Shown: positions 54,181 through 64,000 of the stretch, piece after piece
Layout: every line of letters starts with the position of its first letter
Position numbering within the stretch: position 1 is the stretch's first letter
Source of the DNA: Bettongia penicillata ogilbyi
Lineage: Eukaryota > Chordata > Mammalia > Diprotodontia > Potoroidae
Length of the DNA stretch: 64,000 bases
NCBI GenBank assembly: GCA_023548195.1
Contig: JAJHZJ010000336.1
Location: forward strand, 620,001 to 684,000
Direction: 5' to 3'
Notes under the pieces: model-generated
What the model saw: only the letters and a program-made list of their open reading frames with translations
Databases searched by the model: none
What the model was told of the DNA's origin: nothing
Made by a program: the position numbers and the translations under genes

Positions 54181-54957
54181 TGTGCTTTTTCAAAAAATAC
54201 TGTGTAGTTATTGGAAGGGTGACAGGGCTTTGAGAATTCACTGGCATCCTGGGATTTGTAGTTCAGAGGGAAAATCATTTCCTTCCAAACCTGAGAGGGA
54301 TTTGGACTATTGTGATTTTTGAGTCAAAAGGTAGGCTTGAATTATGCCCTAAAGCTTTGAAGGAGATTTAGACAGTCGACTAAGAGATGAAAAGAAATGG
54401 GAGCCACATGTGCTCTGTAGCAGCAGCAGCAGCAGGAAGGGAGATCACCTAGGATTTAGCAAGCTGAGCTGACACAGACACGCAATATAAGAGCACCAGG
54501 TAAAAGGAAAAACTGAAGGGGAAGATAAGCTACAACAGAACAAAGGGGAGATGGAGGCAAGAGCGTGCTGGTAAATATTTAACAACAGAACCTACAGAAG
54601 AAAATACACATTTAATCATTTGAAACTTTGATGTTTGTTGACACTTTCTCCATCACTTTCTTAAGTCTAAACAATCAAAAGAGCAATAAATCAGACCTTG
54701 ATTTGTAGTATTTACCAGTGTCAGAGTTATAAATGCTCACACTAAAGATTTAACAATCAGCCCTTCAGAGCAGGGTATATACCTGGCTCCCGTACAACCC
54801 TGGATGGAGTCATCAGGTCCTTGTTGCCATTTCAGACTTGGATTTACCAGTGGGACTAACCTCTACAAGGACTGAGGGAATCTCCAAAAGGTCTTCCTGT
54901 TCCCCAAATTTTCTTCTTCATTCCGGTCCAGTAAAAGGGATTCTAATATACTTTACT
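54181..54957. other. Unassigned, repeat-poor DNA
   Basis: A (CAG)5-type run at about 54,420-54,435. 'ctggtaaatatttaacaaca' (54,570) and 'agatttaacaatcag' (54,746) could be inner parts of inverted ends of an old MITE, but I cannot establish this. Confidence 0.35.
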
Positions 54958-55100
54958 TTTTTTTTTGAGGGGTGAGGTGGGGCACTTGGGGTTAGGTGAC
55001 TTGCTCAAGGTCACACACCTAGTGTCAGGTGTCTGAGACCAGATCTGAACTCGGGTCTCCTGAATCCAGGGCTGGTGCTCTATTCACTGCACACTGATTT
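54958..55100 (-). mobile_element. SINE family B, 5' half
   Basis: 'cttggggttaggtgacttgc', 'tcaaggtcacacacctagtg', 'tcaggtgtctgagaccagat', 'gaactcgggtctcctgaatc' are the antisense head of family B. The tail is missing. Confidence 0.65.
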
Positions 55101-55744
55101 CTCTTATCAAAGCATCTCTGGAATCTTGATTTTGCTTCAAGTGTATAGGAAGCGAGGGTTGACTGGACATAGACAAAATTTTTATTAAAGCAGAATGTTA
55201 AGAATTTTCCTAACTGGGGGCTATAACCATTTTGATAATTTATTTCTTTTGTCTTATGTAAGCTTATATAAATTAAAATAATAGAGGAAAAAGAGAACTG
55301 AGGGTAATTATATTGCTCCTAGATTAAAAGTCAGATAATTTTTGTTATGAAGTACAGCTACAGAGAAGACAGACTTAGAGTAGAGAGGTCTTTGACCCTC
55401 TAGAGATCACTGTCTGAATCACCCTTTCCCCCTAAAAGATAGTTAAAGCCTAAAAAAGATTCAATGCTGGGTCCATTCCAGAAAGGAGGAAGGAACAGAA
55501 AGTCAATCATCTTGGGAAACACCCACCACAAACATTATTACATCCATAACACAGATAAGAAAACTGAGCCACCAGAAAGTCAGCTTATTGAAAACTGGTC
55601 AGACATATAGTACCTGTCAGAACCAGGACTCCAACCCACATTTTTCTAACTTAAAGAACAATCTTTTCTCTATATTCCATTGTCTTTTTATCTGTTCTGG
55701 CTTAGTGTGTAACCTTAGGCAAATTTCTTTTTTCCAATTTTACT
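55101..55744. other. Unassigned DNA with a possible MIR scrap
   Basis: Mostly AT-rich and unassigned. 55,555-55,690 has weak antisense MIR likeness ('acagataagaaaactgagcc'). Confidence 0.35.
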
Positions 55745-56384
55745 TCATTTTTCAATTAATAAATATTTATTTTCTCTCCCTCTGACCCCACTTCAATTTA
55801 AAAGGGAAAACAAGACCCTTACAACAAATATCACCATAAGCAGAAAACATTCCCACATTGTCCTCATTACGCATCTTGAGTCTATCACTTCTCTGCCAGT
55901 AAGTGTGTAGGAAGTTCATCATCAATCCTTTGGAATCATGACTGGTGATTGTATTGATCAAAGTCATTAAAGCATTCAAAGTTATTTGTCTTTACAATTT
56001 TATTATTACATAAATTGTTCTCTCAGTTCATGCATTATATATCAGTTCATACAAGTCCTTCCCAAGTTGCTCTGAATATATTCCTTTTGTTGGAACATAA
56101 CAGTACTCTTTTCTATTCACATACTACAATTTGTTCAGCCATCCCTTCAACTGATGAGCCTCCTCTCAGTTTTTAGGGTTTTTTGTCACTACAAAAACAA
56201 TTGCTACAATATTTTTGTACCTATAGGTCCCTTTCCTCTTTCTTTGATCTCCCTGGGATACAGACCTAGGAGAGGTTTTACTAGGTCAAAAGGCATGCAC
56301 AGTTTAGTGACTTTGGGTTATAGTTCCAAATTGTTTTCAGAATCATTGGTCCAATTAATAGTTTTAGCAGCAGTAAATTAATGG

Positions 56385-57105
56385 TGGTCAATAAACATTT
56401 AATAAGCACCTACAATGTGCCAGGTACTGTGATAAGCACTGGAGATACAAAGAAAGGCACAGAAAGCCCCTGCCTTCAAGTTGCTCACAGTCTAATGAGG
56501 GAAAAATTAGCAAAGAAACATGTACAAACAAGCTCCATACAGAATAAATAGGAAATAATTAACGAAGAAAAGACACCAGGATTTAGAGAGATTGTCAAAG
56601 GTTTTTGGCAGAAGATGGAATTTTAACTAAGACTTAGGAAAAAAAAACCGGGGAAGGCAGGGGATAGAGAGGAGGAAGGGAGGAGAAAAAGCCAAGAGAT
56701 GGAGTGTCTTGCTCATGAAGCAACAAGGAAACCAGTGTCAAAGATTGGAAAGGTGAGGGGAAGGGAACCTTTGGCCTTGAGGCCACATGTGACCCTCTAG
56801 GTCCTCAAGCATGGCCCTTTGACTGAATCCAAACTTCACAGAATAAATTCCACCCCTGGTTAGGTTATTGAGAGCTTTGAATGACAAATAGAGGATTTTG
56901 TATCGACTGATTTGTATTGATCCTGGAGGTGATAGGGAGCCACTGGAGTTTACTGTGGGAGGAGGGTGACATGGCCAAGCCAGCACTTTGGCAGCTGAAT
57001 GGAGGATGGACTGGAGTGAGGAGAGATCTGAAGCAGGCAGACCAACCATCAGACTATCGCAATAGTCCAGGCAAGAAGTGATGAAGGCTTCCATCGAGGT
57101 GGGGT
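56385..57105 (-). mobile_element. L2 LINE nested in L1
   Basis: The antisense L2 3' end 'ggtcaataaacatttaataa', 'gtgccaggtactgtgataag', 'ctgccttcaagttgctcaca' leads to ORF2 end sequence. The minus-strand ORF at 56738-57094 shows 'CLDYCDSLMVGLPASDLSSL' (an L2/CR1-type reverse transcriptase C-terminal motif) and 'YKILYLSFKALNN'. The L1 resumes on both sides at adjoining positions of its own sequence. Confidence 0.8.
56754..56862 (+). mobile_element. hAT-type MITE, family 1, half copy nested in L2
   Basis: 'aagggaacctttggccttga', 'ggccacatgtgaccctctag', 'gtcctcaagcatggcccttt', 'actgaatccaaacttcacag' match family 1. The L2 continues after it ('gagagctttgaatgacaaat'). Confidence 0.75.
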
Positions 57106-57445
57106 ACCTTTTTTCATGTAGCCCTCCAACATCTGTTACTTGCCTTTTCTGTCATCTTTCTAATCTGATGACCAGCAAATGTGGAACCCCAGAGTTGTTT
57201 TAATTTGCATTTCTCTAATTATCAAGATTCAGGGCATTTTTCTTCTGACTGTTGATAGGTTGGATGTCTTCTTTTGAGAAATTCCACTTCATATCCTTTG
57301 ACCATTTGTCAAATAGGGCAAAGTTCTTACTCTGAAAAACTTGAATCAATTCTTTTTGGATCTCATGAGTGATGCCTTTAGCAGAACAAAAATTACTGCA
57401 AAGATTTTTTTCCCAGTTAGCTGTGTTCTTGGGCAAATTTTTTTT

Positions 57446-58034
57446 AACTTCTCCAGGTCTTGGTTTCTTCCTCTGAAAAAATGAACAAGGTTAACTATTC
57501 ATTTTCAACATTACAATGATATTTGCAAGACAGTATCATGAACATGAATATTAATAGTAGAGGACTTGCCAAGAGTCACACATGTCAGAGATAGAATGAA
57601 AACTTGGGTCCTAACTCCAAGGCTATACCACACACTTTAAGCTTCTCAAAATGGTGGCTTTGAGAGCACGGAAGGTATTAGTTAAATTGTGGAAACCAAA
57701 AATCCAAGCTGTAAGTCGGGGTATGTTTTTTTGTGTGTTTTATTCAGGTGGACTGTATAACCTTATATCTCAAATAGAGTTGAGGAGAAATGGGTGAAAT
57801 GTAAGCATTGAAAGGGTCTTAGAACTGTTGAGAGAAGATATAGAGAAATAAGATATTCCCTTTCCTAAAAGAAACATAAACCATTGTGAAGTCTCCATTT
57901 TATTGGGAATTGTGGACTCACTGAGAGAAATCCAGTCTTTGTCCCAACTGAGTTTAGACAAGAAAATTGATGAACATATGTATCCATTATACATTTGGAG
58001 GAAAAAGATCCCATTCATAATAGGTATTATATTA
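57446..58034. other. Unassigned DNA with a SINE scrap
   Basis: 57,555-57,650 ('gtagaggacttgccaagagt') is a weak antisense MIR piece. The rest is unassigned. Confidence 0.35.
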
Positions 58035-58300
58035 ACTCAAGTTTCACTTTCTTCAAAGGGCTTCCCTAGTCCTCCCAGCTGCTAGTGCCTTGCCATATAT
58101 GGTTACCTTGTGTGTACTTTGTATATGTCATATATATATATTCTGATATGGTGTATATTGATATATACCTAACCTATATGTGTACATGTTCTCTCTCCCT
58201 TTCAAATTGAAGGTCATTGAGGGCAGGAACTGTGTTCAGTTTTGTCTTTGTATTTCTGAGGCATAGTAGGAGTTATTTAATAACTGATTGTTCGTTGATA
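58035..58300 (+). mobile_element. L2 LINE 3' end
   Basis: 'gggcttccctagtcctccca', 'gaaggtcattgagggcagga', 'actgtgttcagttttgtctt', 'ttctgaggcatagtaggagt' in sense order, with a TATATA tract at about 58,128-58,140 inside. Confidence 0.75.
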
Positions 58301-58605
58301 TATTTACCCATCAGTACAAACACAATTTTACTATTTAAACCCAATTCACTTTGGAACTCATAGACTGGACAATATTAGGACACTGACCTCATAGCACAGA
58401 GTAAATTTAAATAGTAAATAGTAACTGTTTCTCTTTGGTCAGCAACCCTGAGGGTCTTCCTCTCCCAGACTGATTTTTTATTTCATTTTATTAAAAAGGC
58501 CATCCCTTGGCTCACTTCTTAAAAAGTCTCTGATTCACTGAATGGGTGTGACCTTACTCAAAGTAAGAATCTGAAAAGACCTTAGCCTAAAAGGGCCAGC
58601 ATCTC
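58301..58605. other. Unassigned DNA
   Basis: No recognised feature. Confidence 0.4.
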
Positions 58606-58795
58606 CCATTGCATCCTGGGCCATCTTCAATCATCCTGATGAATATCACACCACTAGATCCACATGGCTCTGGAGGAGAGAGTGAGGTTGGCGACCTTGC
58701 ACACCCCTCCCTCACTCAAATCCAAGTCAACTGTAAGTCATGTCCTCTTCTCCCTGATGTCACGGTCCTCTTCAAGAATGAAGGACAAACACAGA
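58606..58795 (+). mobile_element. SINE family B, 3' half
   Basis: 'tgcatcctgggccatcttca', 'atcatcctgatgaatatcac', 'cctccctcactcaaatccaa', 'cttcaagaatgaaggacaaa' match the tail of family B. The head is missing and the CA tail is reduced to 'caaacacagaaaac'. Confidence 0.8.
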
Positions 58796-59811
58796 AAACA
58801 TTGGACGAAAATCCTTCAACCTACAAATCCGGGGAAATGGTCAAATTATATTTATATTGTAATTGACCAATTTTTTTTTTAATTTAACTGATAGCTGCTC
58901 TAAGGGCATCCAAGCATTGGGAGAAATTGGAGGGGGATCCCTAATCTGTCTTAGAAACAAAGGAATAAATATAAAAATGATTGCTTTACCCTGACAGGTT
59001 TAAAAACCTGTTCAGACATTTTGAAAGTCCCCAATTAGAACAGTAGCCATTAGCTGAGAACACTGATGAGACTATAACTATAGTCTACTAATGCCTAGTT
59101 ACTGCCTTATGACGGTGAGATGGAGGTGAAGGGGGGTAGACCTAGGCTGATCATCATAATCTCCTAGAAACAGGGTTCTGAGCAAAAGGAAGGAACATCC
59201 TTCCCCTGAGACCTCTGCCCCTGAACTTAACCCTTGTCCTTATCTTTTTCTCCCCTCCCACTACCATCACCACCATGGCCAGCACCACCAATCTGTTCCC
59301 AGCTGCAGAAGGACTACGGCCAGAATACATGAGGAATTTAAAAGGCCCACGTTGGGAAGGGAGCCCATGTAGTCTCAGAAGGCCAAGAGCTTTTGAGGCA
59401 AATCAGTCTTCCCAGGTCCTTATCATGATTGCATCTGATAAAGCCTGGCTAGTCCTCTGAACTGCCACCAAGTAATGCCAGGCATTCTAGCCTACATAGG
59501 AAGCTTTGCCCGGGGTAGAAATAATCTACAACCACTGAAATTGATTTCCTCACTTCTATCCTCCTGGAACTGGATCCAAGAAGAAATTTGGCTTTTAAAA
59601 ATCCTCCTATGCCTTCCTTTTACCTCCCCTCAGTCAAAAGTCCCCAAGAGTCAGAGTGCATTTAAATAGAGAACCCCAAGGTATAAGCACCTTTCACTCC
59701 CTTATTCAGTATCCCCTTTCAGGGTCTTTCACCCGCTTTTAATACTGTTTTTGACATTTGGTCTTAAAGTCATCGAAGCAATAGGGCACTTACTACTTCC
59801 CAAATGATTAC
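58796..59811. other. Unassigned, repeat-poor DNA
   Basis: About 1 kb without recognised repeats. ORFs of 61 and 64 codons at 59275-59460 and 59475-59669 show no domain. Confidence 0.4.
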
Positions 59812-59990
59812 AGTAATAGAATGTCAAAGCAGGAAAGCACCTTAGAGATTGTCTAATCTAACTCCTCATTTAATGGATGGAGAAATAGAGGCCCAGAGAG
59901 AGGAAGTAACTAATCCAACCAAAAATCACACTGAGCAAGTGACCAAGCCAGGAACAGTACCTGATTTCCCATCCAGTGATCTTTCTATAT
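59812..59990 (-). mobile_element. MIR-like tRNA SINE
   Basis: 'gcaggaaagcaccttagaga', 'ttgtctaatctaactcctca', 'aaatagaggcccagagagag' in antisense order. Confidence 0.75.
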
Positions 59991-60614
59991 CCTACTTCTC
60001 CTGGAAGCCAATCCATATGTGTCCTAATTCACCTACCTGCTCAGGAAAGTTTCAGGATCATTTGGCTCAGAGGTTTTTATAGTCACTCATGTCTGCTTCA
60101 ATTCCGTTGACCAACGTCTTGACGTGAGGCTCAGAACCAAATTCAGGACCTTCACTTCATTCAGGTTTCAGTTGTAAAAGAGCAGATAGACCATCTGTTA
60201 GTTCCCTTCTGGATGCTGGGTAACAGAGGCACCCTGTGTAATCTAAAAGGAGCAAAGGGGACAGAGCAGTGGTCTGATTCCCAGATAGATGCTGGAATCA
60301 ATACATGCTGACAGCTGGTCCTGAGTGAGGCACCAGGGAAAGGGATCTGTTACCCTTTTCATTTGGCCAAATAGCAGGAGAGGGAATGAAGAGCCTCCTG
60401 TGGCCTAATCAGGAAGGTTTAAAGAGACTGAGTGAGTACTTAACAATGACAGCCAGAAAAGGTAAAGTAGAGGAAGTAGAAAAAGGCAAAGTATAAGTGA
60501 ACGCCACTCTAAGAAACCGCAATATAGGATTATCTGACTTTATGGAATATCTCTATCTAAGTATAGATATAGGCAGATAGAGATGAAGAGATACATAGAG
60601 ATCATAGGATAGAT
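59991..60614. other. Unassigned DNA
   Basis: No recognised element. A short AGATA-rich tract lies near 60,555-60,600. Confidence 0.4.
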
Positions 60615-60713
60615 TTATATTTTGTTCTGTGAAGTTTGGATTCAGGCAAAGGACCACACTTGAGGACCTAGGGGGCCACATGTGGCCTCCAGGTTACAGG
60701 TTCCCCATCCCTG
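60615..60713 (-). mobile_element. hAT-type MITE, family 1, half copy
   Basis: 'gttctgtgaagtttggattc', 'ccacacttgaggacctaggg', 'ggccacatgtggcctccagg', terminus 'gttccccatccctg'. Only one inverted repeat is present. Confidence 0.8.
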
Positions 60714-60830
60714 GTCTAGCTCATAGGATAGAGGGCCAAAGGTATCTTACAGATAATCTAATCCAATCTCTTTATCTTACAGATGAGGAAACAGGCTAAG
60801 AGAAATGTAGGACCTTATTTGAATGGAATA
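60714..60830 (-). mobile_element. MIR-like SINE fragment
   Basis: 'gataatctaatccaatctct', 'ttatcttacagatgaggaaa' in antisense orientation. Confidence 0.6.
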
Positions 60831-60949
60831 AAGAACTTGATGGAGTACATATTATGATATGTATGTGTTATTCATGTTGTACATATTATTTGTATTGTAC
60901 ATATGAATTGCCTCCATATGTATTCCAAAATTGCACAGGAAAAATATGG

Positions 60950-61125
60950 TACTTTGGAAAAAACACTAGATTTAAAATGAGAAGCCCTGGATTCAAATCC
61001 TCTCTCTATCATCCACATCTTATGTGACCTTGAGCAAGTCACTTGACTGGTTTCTTCATCTATGAAATGAGACAGTTGGACTAGATGAACTCTGAGGTCC
61101 CTTCAGGTCTGAGAGTCCGTTCTGT
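60950..61125 (+). mobile_element. MIR SINE
   Basis: 'ggattcaaatcctctctcta', 'ccttgagcaagtcacttgac', 'ctagatgaactctgaggtcc' in order. Confidence 0.8.
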
Positions 61126-61157
61126 GTAAAATGAGGTTAGAAATAAGGAAATCAGGT

Positions 61158-61395
61158 AAAGGGCAACTTGGTTATCCCAGTGGTTAGAATGCCAGACCTA
61201 GAGTCAGAAAGATCTAAGTTCAAATCCAGCCTCAGACATTTTCTAGCTGTGTGTGACCCTGGGCAAGTCAAAACCTTGCCTCAGTTTCTTCACCTGCAAA
61301 ATTAGCTGGAGAAGGAAACAGCAAACTACTCCAGTATCTTTGCCATGAAAACCCCAAATGGGGTTACAAAGAGTCAGACACAGCTGAAATGCCTG
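61158..61395 (+). mobile_element. SINE family A
   Basis: 'ttcaaatccagcctcagaca', 'gctggagaaggaaacagcaa', 'actactccagtatctttgcc', 'ccccaaatggggttacaaag' in order. The 99-codon minus-strand ORF across it is its shadow. Confidence 0.9.
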
Positions 61396-61699
61396 AGTAA
61401 TAACTACAAAATTAAGTAAATGCCAAAGAAAAATAATTAAGGAGAGAGATGGAAGGACAGAATAGGACTCTGGATGAACAGTCGTCATTAACTGAAAGAA
61501 GCCCCAAGCCACTTTCCTCAAAGCTCTTTGAGGTAGGACCACGAATGTCGATCAATATCCCTCCAGATAGACAGCAAAGTCTGAGCTGCCCAGGTGTCTA
61601 AAGGAGATTGTTTGGCTAGGAATTTCAGTCCCTGTGGCCATGGTTGATCAGGAATAATGAGGACCAGTCTAGAAATGGTTTTTATCTCATACAAATAGA

Positions 61700-62040
61700 A
61701 CACATCACTCTATGACAGACTGTTAGAGGTGGAAGGAGCCTTAGAAATCTTTTACTTACTTTACCTCAGCCATTTTACAGGTGTGGATTCTGCGTACCAG
61801 ATTAGGGAAGTAATTTGGCTAAATTATAAAAGCAGTTAGAAGAGCTAATTCTGTCTCTATCAGTTCTATCTTTAAGAGGTCTGGGGGATGCTTTATGATT
61901 TGTTCCCATGTAAAAACACTTGGAGGTAATAAATTTTTTTCCATTTTACAAATAAGGAAACTGAGGCTCATGGAAGAAAAAAATGACTTATCTACAAATA
62001 ATACGTACATATAACTCCAGATGCAGGGGTCCGCCCTCTA
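61700..62040 (-). mobile_element. MIR-like SINE fragments
   Basis: 'gttagaggtggaaggagcct' with 'cattttacaggtgtggattc' (first), and 'ttacaaataaggaaactgag' with 'actccagatgcaggggtccg' (second) are antisense SINE pieces. Confidence 0.55.
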
Positions 62041-62164
62041 TAATATGCTGACTCATCATCAAAGAGTTCACCTTCATTTTCATCTGACTTCTACAAAAAA
62101 AGGCAGGAAGATTTGAACTATGTATCCATATCAGTTATTGATGAAGCCCCGACCCCACCCCCAA

Positions 62165-62280
62165 ATAGAAACTCCTTGAAAACTATTGTTTTTTTCTTTT
62201 TTGTTGTTTTTTTTCCCCTCATCTACCACAGTGGCTTTCATACAGCAGGCACTTAATAAATGTTTACTGAGTTGAAGGCC
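62165..62280 (+). mobile_element. L2 3' terminus
   Basis: 'ccacagtggctttcatacag', 'caggcacttaataaatgttt', 'actgagttgaagg' are the L2 end. Confidence 0.75.
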
Positions 62281-62449
62281 TGCTTTTCTTAATGAAGAGA
62301 GAACAATAAGTATAACTTTCCCTTTGCTTTTACTTCCTAAGTGGAAGGGTCTCTACTTTCATTAGGACTCTTAGCTCAGTTAAAGTATATGCTTTGAAAT
62401 GAGTTCTTTTCTGAGAAATCCAAGCATCCTTTCATGCCCTGCATGCACT

Positions 62450-62765
62450 GAGTGGTCCAGCAAGATTGGCCTTCTTAGTATTCCTCACACACAACATTCC
62501 ATCTCCCCAGCCAGCCCGGAATGTACTCTCTCTCCTCATTTCTGCCTCTTAGAAACACTTGCTTCCTTCAGAGAGCAACACGAGAAGCACCTTGTGCATG
62601 AGGCCCACCGTGATCCACCAGATGCCAATGTTTCCCCCATCACAATTACCTTCTACTTATTTCCTATAGATTATTTCTTTATCTGTGTTTTCTCCACCAG
62701 GAGAATACAAACTCCTTGAAGCCAAGGGCTGTTTCATTTCTGTCGGATTAATTGATCACCTAATC
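62450..62765 (+). mobile_element. L2 LINE 3' end
   Basis: 'gaaacacttgcttccttcag', 'ccagatgccaatgtttcccc', 'gaatacaaactccttgaagc', 'caagggctgtttcatttctg' in sense order, diverged. Confidence 0.6.
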
Positions 62766-62799
62766 TAGGCAGAAGGCATTTAGCATTAGAATTAGAAAG

Positions 62800-62935
62800 T
62801 TACTGTATCGGATTACTTACTTCCTGGGCAGGAGGGGCAGAGGAAGGGAGGGAGGGATAGAATTTAGAAATCAATTTTTTTTTAATGTTAAAAATCATTT
62901 TAATGTGATTGAGAAGAAAAATATTTTAAAAAACT
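62800..62935 (+). mobile_element. LINE-1 3' tail
   Basis: 'gaagggagggagggatagaa' then 'atgttaaaaatcattttaat' and A-rich sequence resemble an L1 3' UTR end. Confidence 0.55.
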
Positions 62936-63084
62936 AGACAGTTAAACAGATACTCAAGATACAAGCCTAGAAGTAAGCCCCAAGAGTCTTTAATTGTGAC
63001 ATGATTAGCTCATATTAGGGCTCAGTGAGACTTGAGAGATCATTCATAAATTGCCTAGATTTGCATTCATGACATTCAGAAGTG

Positions 63085-63275
63085 ATCAGAGTATAGGATT
63101 TGGAATTGAAGGGACCTTTGAGATCATCTAATCCAGTTTCTCCTCCTACAGATAGGGAAACCAAGGTCCAGAGATGGGAAAATTTTGGCCAAATATATAC
63201 GAACAATAAAAATGTCAGGATCTGAACCCAGGTCCTTTGACTTCTAAGTCACTTGTCTTTCCACTACCTGATATA
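63085..63275 (-). mobile_element. MIR-like tRNA SINE
   Basis: 'gaagggacctttgagatcat', 'ctaatccagtttctcctcct', 'tctgaacccaggtcctttga', 'gtctttccactacc' in antisense order. Confidence 0.8.
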
Positions 63276-63296
63276 AACTTGCCTAACCAATGTATG

Positions 63297-63525
63297 GGCA
63301 GCTAGATGGTGCAGTGGATAGAGCATCAGGCATAGAGTCAGGAAGACCTGAGTTCAAATTCAGATTCCCTTACTTGTTGTGTGATCCTGGGCAAGTCACT
63401 TAACCCTGTCTGCCTCAGTTTGCTCATCTGTAAAATAAACTGGAGAAAGAAATGGCAAACCATTCCAGTATCTTTGCCAAGGAAACCCCAAATGGGATCA
63501 TAAAGAGGCAGACACAACTGAAAAT
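63297..63525 (+). mobile_element. SINE family A, well preserved
   Basis: 'gggcagctagatggtgcagt', 'ggaagacctgagttcaaatt', 'gtgatcctgggcaagtcact', 'ttgctcatctgtaaaataaa', 'gaaatggcaaaccattccag', 'caaatgggatcataaagagg' in order. Confidence 0.93.
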
Positions 63526-63627
63526 GACTAAATAAGTTGCATGTAGCAAGTTGGTGGCAGAGTCAGATTTAGAACCCAAGTCTCTGAAACTTCCAGTTCA
63601 CTGTTCGTTCTACAATATGCCACCATA

Positions 63628-63742
63628 GATGCCACCTTGTTACTTTAGACAAATCACTAACTTTTCTGGGTCTCATTTACTCATCTGCAAAAATTAGGGT
63701 GTTGGGATAGATCAGTTCTGCAGTTGCTTGCAGCTCTTGCAC
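63628..63742 (+). mobile_element. MIR fragment
   Basis: 'agacaaatcactaacttttc', 'tttactcatctgcaaaaatt', 'gggtgttgggatagatcagt' in order. Confidence 0.65.
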
Positions 63743-63769
63743 TGTCTTTTTTTTTTTCTGCAGATTTGT

Positions 63770-64000
63770 TTTTATTCAGTCATTTCAGTTGCATCTGAGT
63801 CTTCATGACTCCATTTGGGGTTTTCTTGGTAAAGATCCTGGAGTGGTTTGCCATTTCCTTCTTCAGTTCATTTGACAGATGAGGAAACTGAGGCAAACAG
63901 GGTTAAATGACTTCCTTAGGGTCACACAGCTAGGGTCTGAGGCCAGATTTGAACTCAGAAAGATGAGGCTTCCGGATTTCAGGCATGGTGCTCTATCCAC
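63770..64000 (-). mobile_element. SINE family A, cut by the window end
   Basis: 'cttcatgactccatttgggg', 'gatcctggagtggtttgcca', 'gatgaggaaactgaggcaaa', 'cagatttgaactcagaaaga', 'ggtgctctatccac' in antisense order. The tRNA-like head start lies beyond the window. Confidence 0.92.

Larger units (their letters stand above)
55745..57445 (-). mobile_element. LINE-1 ORF2/3' region, split by an L2 insertion
   Basis: Left part: 'ggaatcatgactggtgattg', 'atttttgtacctataggtcc', 'ctccctgggatacagaccta', 'gttccaaattgttttcagaa'. Right part from about 57,110: 'gagttgttttaatttgcatt', 'tcatatcctttgaccatttg', 'caaagatttttttcccagtt'. These are consecutive antisense L1 ORF2 and 3' segments. No frame is intact. 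ORF 57215-57436 is a fragment of decayed antisense ORF2 coding ('WSKDMKWNFSKEDIQ'). Confidence 0.85.

Noticed and set aside
56738..57094. 118-codon minus-strand ORF as a gene
   Set aside because: It is a composite of the L2 reverse-transcriptase end and a MITE.

Overview
This window looks like marsupial nuclear DNA, from an intergenic or intronic stretch. I find no intact protein-coding gene, no tRNA gene and no rRNA gene in it. The lineage call rests on the repeats: tRNA-related SINEs ending in a 'gagaaggaaatggcaaac...ccaaatggggtcac' type tail, LINE-1 and ORF2-less 'half-L1' (HAL1) copies, a BovB-like RTE element, and a deep layer of L2, CR1/L3, MIR/CORE-SINE and hAT-type MITE fragments. I cannot tell an opossum from an Australian marsupial by eye. 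The open reading frames present are short and are fragments of transposons, low-complexity DNA or shadows.

Layout. 1-7,000: SINEs, an antisense 7SL (SRP) RNA retrocopy at 884-1148, antisense L1, L2 pieces and an RTE-tailed SINE. 7,028-9,965: a long antisense CR1/L3 copy. 11,400-14,060: a hAT MITE, an LTR-like block, and an old L1 that received a SINE and a younger L1, both with target-site duplications (TSDs). 14,200-20,900: SINEs, MITEs, antisense L1 and a stack of at least four nested insertions at 18,466-19,470. 21,100-27,112: a unique-looking 164-bp block whose second copy lies 2.4 kb downstream inside an antisense HAL1; the same HAL1 carries a 5'-truncated HSPA8 (Hsc70) retrocopy in its ORF1. 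28,300-34,700: two long sense L2 copies plus MITEs and SINEs. 36,565-42,090: CR1/L3, an L1 3' end, and a BovB-like RTE interrupted by a complete HAL1 (38,301-41,269) with a perfect 16-bp TSD. 42,100-50,500: antisense L2, a 190-bp GA microsatellite and about 2 kb of repeat-poor DNA (43,640-45,635). 50,640-53,690: a patchwork L2. 55,745-57,445: L1 containing L2 containing a MITE. 58,000-64,000: scattered L2, MIR and SINE copies, the last cut by the window end.

The biological content is therefore a record of retrotransposition. L1-type machinery is the likely source of HAL1, the HSPA8 copy and part of the SINEs; RTE-type machinery probably moved the SINEs with CA-repeat tails. The most unusual observations are the two complete HAL1 elements, the local duplication of a non-repeat block into the HAL1 3' UTR microsatellite, the layered insertion stack that dates several families against each other, and the 7SL copy with a CA-rich tail. 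A few repeat-poor, high-complexity stretches (about 6.1-6.6 kb, 43.1-43.4 kb, 44.4-45.2 kb) are candidates for conserved regulatory DNA, which sequence inspection alone cannot establish.
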